46,215 bases of DNA, taken from JBBPYR01 sp038199755 (GTDB lineage: Bacteria > Chloroflexota > Ktedonobacteria > Ktedonobacterales > Ktedonobacteraceae). The stretch covers positions 1 through 46,215 of the forward strand of contig JBBPYR010000105.1 in NCBI GenBank assembly GCA_038199755.1, read 5' to 3'. The position numbers and the translations under genes are program-made. Each line of letters opens with the position of its first letter. Within the stretch, counting starts at the first letter, position 1. Shown here piece by piece: positions 32,851-38,890 of this stretch. Under the pieces are notes generated by a model. That model saw nothing but the letters and a program-made list of their open reading frames with translations, ran no database searches and was not told where the DNA came from.

Positions 32851-32912
32851 AGGAAAGAAATAATGCGGGCATCGTTGGCCGCGGCCAACGATGCCCGCAT
32901 TATTTCTTTCCT
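32851..32912. terminator. 62-base perfect palindrome after the first thymidylate-kinase-like gene
   Basis: Positions 32851-32881 and 32882-32912 are exact reverse complements with no loop; the centre is GGCCGCGGCC. It begins nine bases after the stop at 32921 on the minus strand, and that arm ends in TTTCTTTCCT. A terminator is the likeliest role. Confidence 0.8.
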
Positions 32913-32920
32913 CACCAGGG

Positions 32921-33691
32921 CTAGCCTTGTGGCAGGAGCGGGATAATTTGCTCTTTTAGCTGCTCTGCGATGTGCTCGATGGGATGGGTGGCATCGATGA
33001 CGTGGAAGTTGTAGATGTCCGTCATTTTCTCGTACTCACTGAGGAGCCGCTTTTGGTAGGCGACGAAACTTTCGTAGAGGTCCGCACCCAGGCGCATGTC
33101 CATGCCGGACTCCCAGTACTCGAAGCCACCGCTTTGCAGCACGCGGGGAATGAGTTCGTTCATGCCTATCTTGAGGTAGAAGACAGCATCGGGCTGTAAG
33201 GCAAGCCCGTAGATTGAGCGCAACCAAGCAGGATTGGCTCCACGCACAAGCGCACGAGCCATCAGTGAGTAAATGTAGCGGTCGGTCAACACCACGAAAC
33301 CCGCACGCAGGGCTGGCAGGATCTGTTTTTCAAAACGATCTACAAAGTCGGTAGCGTAGAAGAGGTTGAGTGTGATGGGGCCGAGGGTATGGCCCTCCTT
33401 GGCTTGTTTGAGGCCTGCACCCGCTAGTTCTGAGCGCGTCATCTCGGTATCGACCACCGCATAGCCGCTACTCTCCAGCCATGGGCGCAGCAAACTTAAT
33501 TGGGTGGAGCGGCCAACGTTGTCGGTGCCCTCAATCACAATCAATCGTCCGGGTAACTTCTCGTCACGCTCTTTCAGGCGAACGGTATCTTTGCCGTAAA
33601 AGGCTAATTGGGTCATTATGTCGCTCTCGAATACACTCGTGAGGGTCGCGGCCCTTGAGTCTCTGCTACTTCGTACATCTAATAGTTGCAT
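32921..33691 (-). CDS. Thymidylate-kinase-like protein with degenerate P-loop
   Basis: A 256-residue paralogue of the next gene. The TMPK fold is clear: LIVIEGTDNVGRSTQLSLLR at the P-loop, VVLTDRYIYS (the DR-Y motif), and FYLKIGMNELIPRVL. The P-loop reads GTDNVGRST: the Gly after Asp is Asn and the essential Lys is Arg. The REPGGT segment that contacts dTMP in true thymidylate kinases is missing; TEMTRSELAG stands there. Conserved with its neighbour instead is YWESGMDMRLGADLYESF. The start at 33691 has AAGGAATACAAGAAG before it. Kinase activity is doubtful; a regulatory or altered nucleotide-binding role is possible. Confidence 0.82.
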   Translation of the reverse strand: MQLLDVRSSRDSRAATLTSVFESDIMTQLAFYGKDTVRLKERDEKLPGRLIVIEGTDNVGRSTQLSLLRPWLESSGYAVVDTEMTRSELAGAGLKQAKEGHTLGPITLNLFYATDFVDRFEKQILPALRAGFVVLTDRYIYSLMARALVRGANPAWLRSIYGLALQPDAVFYLKIGMNELIPRVLQSGGFEYWESGMDMRLGADLYESFVAYQKRLLSEYEKMTDIYNFHVIDATHPIEHIAEQLKEQIIPLLPQG

Positions 33692-33772
33692 CTTCTTGTA
33701 TTCCTTTTTATTTGTCTTGTATTTGTCTCGTGCTACTACGCATGTTATTCGCTGGATTTATGAGAAGGGGCG

Positions 33773-34510
33773 TTAGTTGTATGACTCGTGGAAAGCTTTA
33801 CGCGCTAGTTCTGCTATCGTCGCTTCAGGGGCGGATGTGTGCAGACGACGCACCCCGCGTAGATGAGGACGTACCAGCTCACGCATACGCCGCTGTTGTT
33901 CGGGAATGGGAAGCGTGGCGTCCATGACGGTCAAACCGAATTCGTTGACCATTGAGTCGTACTGCTGGACAATGCGCTGCTGAAAGAGGCGGAAACTCTC
34001 GTGGGGATCACTATGCAGGCCCATGTCCATGCCAGCTTCATAGTGTTTCAGTTCTGTGCGCCCAGTCAAGATGCGGCTGAGCGAGACATCGAGCGGCACA
34101 CGAAAATAGAAGGCCATACTCGGTTTGACCGCGAACTGGTAGAGGCCGCGTACCCATTGACGGTCAACGTTACGCGCCACATCACGGGCGAACGCTGTAT
34201 ACACGTAGCGGTCGGCCAGCACGATTGCACCAGCTTTGAGGGGTGGAATAATATCATGCTCGGTGCGGTCCGCGAAATCTGTGGCGTGAATGAGACTAAA
34301 GGTGGTGGGGGTGAGGAGTTGCTTTTTCTTGCCACGGCCTGTCGTTTTTTTGACGAGCGGCGAGGAGTTCCACTCGCTGAAGAAGACAGGATATCCTTCA
34401 CTTATGAGCCATTGGCGGAGGAGCGCGATCTGTGTGCTTTTACCAGAACCATCAACGCCCTCGACGATAAATAGGCGACCAGGATATGCGTGTTGACCAT
34501 ACGTTTCCAT
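33773..34510 (-). CDS. Thymidylate-kinase-like protein with intact P-loop
   Basis: A 245-residue protein from the ATG at 34510, which follows TGGAGA; a longer frame to 34546 lacks a ribosome site. LFIVEGVDGSGKSTQIALLR is a complete Walker A. VLADRYVYTAFARD carries the DR-Y motif, and FYFRVPLDVSLSRILTGR precedes the lid. The dTMP-binding REPGGT of canonical thymidylate kinases is replaced by FSEWNSSPLVKKTTG, and YEAGMDMGLHSDPHESF is shared with its neighbour. It therefore belongs to a TMPK-like side family whose phosphate acceptor is not known. The pair likely arose by duplication and could work as an active/inactive heterodimer. Confidence 0.85.
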   Translation of the reverse strand: METYGQHAYPGRLFIVEGVDGSGKSTQIALLRQWLISEGYPVFFSEWNSSPLVKKTTGRGKKKQLLTPTTFSLIHATDFADRTEHDIIPPLKAGAIVLADRYVYTAFARDVARNVDRQWVRGLYQFAVKPSMAFYFRVPLDVSLSRILTGRTELKHYEAGMDMGLHSDPHESFRLFQQRIVQQYDSMVNEFGLTVMDATLPIPEQQRRMRELVRPHLRGVRRLHTSAPEATIAELARKAFHESYN

Positions 34511-34810
34511 GAAGACATCTCCATAAACCTTTGATAAGAATAGCATTGTAATAATACGGTTTAAAATGACGGCTAGTGGTCCAATAAAATGAGCTTGCCA
34601 TAAGGATAGGTGGAACAGTGTGGCGTAGCCTTCGCTGCTCCTTGCCGTTGCTATATATGCCTGTATGAACTTAGTATAGCGGCTGGGGAGAATGATAAGC
34701 GTCTATGCAGCCACTGTCTTTTCCCGTGTTGCCGAATGTGATACTATGCATAGCATGGATAGGTATGCGGCAACATTTTGCAGGGTGCAGGGATGCGCAA
34801 AGGAATTGCC
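34511..34810. other. Divergent intergenic region without a gene
   Basis: The 300 bases between the thymidylate-kinase-like gene and the hydrolase gene contain no frame with a ribosome site. The 10-base palindrome CTATGCATAG (about 34743-34752) lies about 58 bases before the hydrolase start. Promoter-like boxes are too weak to call. Confidence 0.5.
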
Positions 34811-35476
34811 ATGCAGAAGATAGGAAATGGTCCGATGGTAAGTACTCAGGTATTACATGTCAATATACCCACCCCTCAGGGACATTTAGAGGGTATTCTC
34901 AAGCCGGAAGAGGACGGGTCATCTCCCGAATATGTGAGTATTGTTTGCCATCCTCACCCACTGTATGGCGGCACCATGCACAATAAGGTCGTATTTAAGG
35001 TTGCTCAATCATTGCAGGCAGAGAATATTCCCGCGCTGCGTTTCAATTTTCGCGGTGTCGGCCAGAGTACAGGTATCTATGACGAGGGACGCGGCGAGAT
35101 GGATGATGCCCGTTTTGCTCTTGAATTTCTCAGTCGTCGCTATCCGGGCGTTCCCGCAATCATCGCGGGTTTTTCGTTTGGGGCCTTTATTGGCTTGCGT
35201 GTCGCGGCCAACGATGATCGCGCCCAGGCGATGATCGGCCTCGGTGCGCCTGCGCGTTGGTTCAATGGCGAGACACTCCAAGGCTCCCATAAGCCGAAGT
35301 TGCTGATTCACGGTACGCAAGACGAGCAAGCTCCCTACGATCTTACCCAAAAGTGGTTTGAGCAGCTACCCGCCCCCAAAAGTATGGTTGCTGTCGAGGG
35401 GGCAGATCATTTCTTTCAAGGTCGCCTCGACGAGGTGCAAGCAATCATCACCCGTTTCGTGCAGACCACGCTGTAG
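34811..35476 (+). CDS. Alpha/beta hydrolase (dienelactone-hydrolase-like, COG2945 type)
   Basis: A 221-residue protein. The ATG at 34811 has AAAGGA six bases upstream and was preferred over the earlier TTG and ATG. IVCHPHPLYGGTMHNKVVFK is the family's oxyanion-side block. IIAGFSFGAFIGLR carries the nucleophile Ser in G-F-S-F-G, LLIHGTQDEQAPYD the Asp and EGADHFFQGRLDE the His. The triad is complete. Members hydrolyse esters of unknown nature. It precedes scpB by 165 bases, so cotranscription is possible but the hairpin at 35473-35558 may break it. Confidence 0.88.
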   Translation: MQKIGNGPMVSTQVLHVNIPTPQGHLEGILKPEEDGSSPEYVSIVCHPHPLYGGTMHNKVVFKVAQSLQAENIPALRFNFRGVGQSTGIYDEGRGEMDDARFALEFLSRRYPGVPAIIAGFSFGAFIGLRVAANDDRAQAMIGLGAPARWFNGETLQGSHKPKLLIHGTQDEQAPYDLTQKWFEQLPAPKSMVAVEGADHFFQGRLDEVQAIITRFVQTTL

Positions 35477-35558
35477 GGGCGACCTTCATGACGCCCCCGT
35501 ACCCGTTGAGGAGCGATTCGCCAACAGGTACGGGGGGCGCGATCAATCTGGCCCCTAC
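35473..35558. repeat. Dispersed nested hairpin with GTAGGGGC ends, copy 2
   Basis: Outer arms GTAGGGGC (35473-35480) and GCCCCTAC (35551-35558) enclose inner arms near 35491-35506 (ACGCCCCCGTACCCGTTG region) and 35522-35539. The outer left arm overlaps the hydrolase stop codon. It shares its core with the hairpin at 27234-27277. It may terminate transcription or be a small repeat element. Confidence 0.55.
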
Positions 35559-35641
35559 GGGGCGGGCAGCGCGCTTCGCTGCTGCCTACGACAACCCAGA
35601 TTCATTTATTCATGACACTCATGACGCCCAGGAGGATAGGT

Positions 35642-36241
35642 ATGCACACAGAGATACCCGTTCCCGATAAGCAATTGGGAGCGGCCATTGAGAGCTTGCT
35701 GTTCGTCTCGGGGCGACCGCTGGCACGTGCAGAGTTGCGCAAACTGCTAGAGGTTGATGAGGCAGGCCTGACCCACGGGATACAGGCACTGGAACACGCC
35801 CTTGCGCAACAAGAGCGCGGCATACGCCTGCAATTATTGGCTGAGCAGGTGCAACTGGTGACGGCCCCAGAGAATGCGCGCTATATCGCCGCCTTGCTCG
35901 GCCTGCCTATGACCGCGAAACTCACCTCGGCTGCCCTGGAAACGCTGGCGGTGATTGCCTATCGACAACCCATCACCCGTAGCCAGATCGAGGCGGTACG
36001 CGGTGTTAACAGTGATCGCGCTCTGGCAAGCTTGCTGCAACATGGGCTGGTCATCGAGGTCGGACGCGCACAGACGATTGGCCGCCCGGCTCTCTTCTCC
36101 ACCACGAGCGAGTTCTTGCAGCAGTTCGGTCTGACGCGGCTTGAACAACTCCCCGGCATTGCCGCAGTAGAGACCGTGGCGGAGGCCAGTTTCGTCACCG
36201 TGGAGCCTGAAATCGCATCCGATAGAGAGGAAAACCGCTAA
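35642..36241 (+). CDS. scpB: Segregation and condensation protein B
   Basis: A 199-residue protein from the ATG at 35642, preceded by AGGAGG at six bases. LGAAIESLLFVSGRPLARAE is the N-terminal winged helix, and LETLAVIAYRQPITRSQIEA with VNSDRALASLLQHGLVIEVG is the diagnostic ScpB block. LFSTTSEFLQQFGLTRLEQL ends the second winged helix. ScpB joins ScpA and SMC in the complex that compacts and separates chromosomes. scpA is not adjacent in this window. The stop overlaps the nfo start (TAATG), so the two are translationally coupled. Confidence 0.95.
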   Translation: MHTEIPVPDKQLGAAIESLLFVSGRPLARAELRKLLEVDEAGLTHGIQALEHALAQQERGIRLQLLAEQVQLVTAPENARYIAALLGLPMTAKLTSAALETLAVIAYRQPITRSQIEAVRGVNSDRALASLLQHGLVIEVGRAQTIGRPALFSTTSEFLQQFGLTRLEQLPGIAAVETVAEASFVTVEPEIASDREENR

Positions 36242-37116
36242 TGCGCATCGGTCGGCATATGCCTACGAACTCGAAGATGGTCCGAGCGGCAGAAATTGCC
36301 CGCGAACTGGGCTGTGATGCCATTCAGGTCTTTGTGAGCAATCCCACTGGCTGGCGACCAAATGCGGACGACCCGAAAGGAACTGCCGCTTTTCTGCAAA
36401 GAACACGCGAGTTGCAGCTTGATCCCGTCGTGATTCATGCTCCCTATCTGATCAATCTGGCCTCGCCAGACGACGTGATCTGGGAAAAATCCATAGCTTT
36501 GCTCACCTGGACGATGCAGCGTGGCGCACTGATCGGGGCGAAATACGTGGTGTTTCATACGGGCAGTCATCGCGGCTCCGGCGTGGAGGTGGGGATTGCG
36601 CGCATCGCCGTGGCAATCCAACGTATCCTGCCTGAGACGCCGCCCACGGTGATGTTATTGCTGGAAAATGATGTTGGCGCGGGTTATGAGCTGGGTCATA
36701 GCTTCGAGCAGTTGGCGGCGGTGCTGGCCCTGCTCCCCTCTGCATATCAGGAACGGGTGGGGATTTGCCTGGACACCGCACATCTATGGGGAGGTGGTCA
36801 CGATATTTCTACGGCAGAAGCTACGCTTGCTGTGCTGCAACACTTTGATGAGACGGTAGGGTTGTCGCGTCTCAAGGTGTTGCACTTGAATGATACCGAG
36901 ATGGCATTGGGTAGCCATCGCGATGTACATGCTCGCCTGGGTGAGGGCATCATCGGGGAGGCGGGACTGCGCATCATGCTGAACGACCCTCGCCTCGATC
37001 ACGTCGCCGTCTTGCTGGAAACGCCGATCAAGACCGATGAGCAGGACAAGGAGGATTGGGAGCACGACAAGCAACATTTTGCAAAAGCAAAGCAGCTACG
37101 GGATAACTATTACTGA
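36241..37116 (+). CDS. nfo: Endonuclease IV (AP endonuclease)
   Basis: A 291-residue TIM-barrel enzyme that cuts DNA 5' of abasic sites in base-excision repair. Zinc ligands are seen in VIHAPYLINLAS, YVVFHTGSHRG, LLLENDVGAGYE (Glu), GICLDTAHLWGGGHD, LKVLHLNDTE, SHRDVHARLGEG and LLETP. The usual ENTAG and LDTCH motifs vary slightly (ENDVG, LDTAH), but all ligand positions are filled. The ATG overlaps the scpB stop. The stop lies five bases before the right-end hairpin of the mobile element at 37121, so the insertion sits exactly behind this gene. Confidence 0.94.
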   Translation: MRIGRHMPTNSKMVRAAEIARELGCDAIQVFVSNPTGWRPNADDPKGTAAFLQRTRELQLDPVVIHAPYLINLASPDDVIWEKSIALLTWTMQRGALIGAKYVVFHTGSHRGSGVEVGIARIAVAIQRILPETPPTVMLLLENDVGAGYELGHSFEQLAAVLALLPSAYQERVGICLDTAHLWGGGHDISTAEATLAVLQHFDETVGLSRLKVLHLNDTEMALGSHRDVHARLGEGIIGEAGLRIMLNDPRLDHVAVLLETPIKTDEQDKEDWEHDKQHFAKAKQLRDNYY

Positions 37117-37300
37117 GACTCCCCGTCTTAGAAAGAACGGGGGTTCTTGTCACCGTTGTATCTTTTCTACTCTCCCATGTCGATAGGAAAGGAGCTCTTG
37201 ACACGTGGTTTCAAGACTGGTAGACAGACGCGCTCTGGCACAGGGAATACCCATGCTTCGAGGCAAAACTTGCCCCTCTTTCGCACGTTGTTTGGTAGCC
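37117..37300 (-). ncRNA. Candidate reRNA (omega RNA) of TnpB
   Basis: In this family the guide RNA comes from the 3' end of tnpB and the right end of the element, running into flanking DNA. Here that is the tnpB 3' part, the region after its stop at 37150 and the hairpin at 37121-37142. The guide would then be read from the last codons of nfo. The 5' limit is arbitrary. This is inferred from the family, with only the hairpin seen directly. Confidence 0.45.
37121..37142. repeat. Right-end hairpin of the IS200/IS605-type element
   Basis: CCCCGT (37121-37126) pairs with ACGGGG (37137-37142) across a 10-base loop. On the plus strand a T-rich stretch follows, so it may also terminate nfo transcription. 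Confidence 0.6.
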
Positions 37301-38697
37301 TCTATTGCTGTCTGCACGCACGTCTCCATACGCTCCCAACTTTCAGGGTCAATAGAGGGAATGAGTGTTTGCAAATCAAGGTAGGATGCAAGGCACGCAC
37401 TGTACAAGTCACGTTGTACAGGTCCGATACCACAAGAACAGTGATGCCACCGTTGTGATAAGGGCTTCTTAGTGTACATCTTACATCCATGACAAAATTG
37501 TGAGAGTTTGGTCCGTTTGGTGGAAACTTCGTGGAGGGTGCCGCCAGTAGTTGCAACTGTGCGTCGTAGGAGTTCTACAAACATCCCTGGGGCGCGAAGT
37601 CCCACGCTTCGACCAAACATTTTTTGCCATGCCTTGTACGAGATCTTTTCCGTGATAATCGTGTTGCCTTGTGCGACAATCTCATGCACAAGTCTTCCAT
37701 GCAACGATTTCCGATGTGCCGCTAGTTTTCGTTCTTGTGAAGCAAGCCGACGACGTGTCGTCTTGTATCCGTTGCTCGTATGCCAACGAAGACGCCCTTT
37801 CTTGATACGTCCTTTGCTCTCATAGTTATCAGGGTTATTGGCACGTCTCTGTCTCTCAAGTTTGCGCGCTAAACGTCTCTTGGCTTTCGCGTCGGGAAGG
37901 ATGTCAGCACAAAAGGTATCAAGGCATGCCACACCCTCTCGTGGCACGACTGCAATCGTAGAGGGGCCGATGTCTAATCCTACGATATCACGCCCTACCT
38001 TGTGTTGCTCCTTGCGATAAGGAACGCCCTCTAAGGCTAACTGTGTGTAGTAACGGTATCCCTGAGTGTCGGCACCCTTCGCGTTTGGGCTGGAGGCTTT
38101 TCGTCGGATGAGACGCACGAACTTAATACGGTGCTTGAGTCCATAGCATACGACGGGGTCAGTCCAGTCTATCAAGGCAATGAGTCTCTCCTTGCCCCAT
38201 ACGAGCGAACCGATGTTTCTTTCCTCTAGCTTCTGGAGCACAAAGCGGATACCAGACGTATTGTTTTTGCCCTCAATGCTATCAATGCCACGTCCCTTAC
38301 TCTTAAACCTGACTTTCGTGGCTTTTTTGAGACACACCTTATTCACGGCTTGATACGCTCTTGTCGCAAGCTGTTGGGCGGTGTTGATATCAATATGTTC
38401 TCGTATCCATGACACCCGTATCTGGCACGCATAGCTATGCATGGCGTATTCAGAAAAGGCGTACTCTTTCCTAAGAAGAGTAAAGAGGGCGTTGCGTTCT
38501 GGTCCTTTGGCAAGAGTACGCGCCACTGCGTACCTACTATCAGCACGCATCTTGTTGAGACGTTGAAGTGCCTCTCCTAAGAGCGCGTTATAGAGGTTAC
38601 GTGCTGCTTCAAAGTGTCCTTGCAGGTGTTTCGCGTGGTGGCTATTGACCTGTAACGGCAATTCCAGCAGGAACGTGGGCGACGTACTCTTCTTCAC
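37150..38697 (-). CDS. tnpB: TnpB, RNA-guided nuclease of the IS200/IS605 family
   Basis: A 515-residue protein from GTG 38697 behind AAGGAG. The helix-turn-helix/REC-like N-terminal part opens with ARNLYNALLGEAL. The split RuvC nuclease is intact: D242 in VGLDIGPSTIAVV, E350 in NTIITEKISYKAWQ and D430 in GPVQRDLYSACLA. A zinc finger lies between (C402-x2-C405, C420-x-C422; the second pair is CxC rather than CxxC). This is longer than the usual 370-450 residues, with about 85 residues after the last Asp, where the guide-RNA scaffold is encoded. Its start overlaps the stop of the RHH gene by three bases (GTGA). TnpB proteins use the element's RNA to cut DNA and help keep the element. Confidence 0.92.
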   Translation of the reverse strand: MKKSTSPTFLLELPLQVNSHHAKHLQGHFEAARNLYNALLGEALQRLNKMRADSRYAVARTLAKGPERNALFTLLRKEYAFSEYAMHSYACQIRVSWIREHIDINTAQQLATRAYQAVNKVCLKKATKVRFKSKGRGIDSIEGKNNTSGIRFVLQKLEERNIGSLVWGKERLIALIDWTDPVVCYGLKHRIKFVRLIRRKASSPNAKGADTQGYRYYTQLALEGVPYRKEQHKVGRDIVGLDIGPSTIAVVPREGVACLDTFCADILPDAKAKRRLARKLERQRRANNPDNYESKGRIKKGRLRWHTSNGYKTTRRRLASQERKLAAHRKSLHGRLVHEIVAQGNTIITEKISYKAWQKMFGRSVGLRAPGMFVELLRRTVATTGGTLHEVSTKRTKLSQFCHGCKMYTKKPLSQRWHHCSCGIGPVQRDLYSACLASYLDLQTLIPSIDPESWERMETCVQTAIEATKQRAKEGQVLPRSMGIPCARARLSTSLETTCQELLSYRHGRVEKIQR

Positions 38698-38855
38698 TCT
38701 TTCTCCTTCTTTTCTGGTTTCATCTCTGATGCAACTCTGCTAATAGCAAAGCGAACCGCCGCCGCGTCACTATCTAAGCGGTATGCGTTTCGTATCTTTG
38801 CTAACAGTTCTTTGTCGATTGCATCTAAGTAGATGCTTGTCCGTTTCTTGTTCAT
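38694..38855 (-). CDS. 53-residue ribbon-helix-helix protein upstream of tnpB
   Basis: On the minus strand an ATG at 38855 opens 53 codons ending at a TGA that overlaps the GTG of tnpB. The sequence starts MNKKRTSIYLDAIDKELLAK and continues with AAVRFAISRVASE. This is the CopG/Arc-type ribbon-helix-helix pattern: a basic beta strand (KRTSIYL), then two helices, the second with IRFAI-like spacing. Such proteins bind DNA as dimers and often repress their own operon or act as antitoxins. The -10 box of its promoter lies only six bases before the ATG, so translation is probably leaderless. It is cotranscribed and coupled with tnpB and is its likely regulator, an inference. Confidence 0.8.
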   Translation of the reverse strand: MNKKRTSIYLDAIDKELLAKIRNAYRLDSDAAAVRFAISRVASEMKPEKKEKE

Positions 38856-38861
38856 GCATCA

Positions 38862-38890
38862 ATTATACCTCACTATGATGTATATATCAA
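38862..38890 (-). promoter_or_regulatory. Promoter of the RHH-tnpB operon, leaderless
   Basis: On the minus strand TTGATA (38890-38885), 17 bases, TATAAT (38867-38862). Only six bases separate the -10 box from the ATG at 38855, so the start point falls on or next to the start codon. The flanking TATATATCA stretch could hold an RHH operator. Confidence 0.75.
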
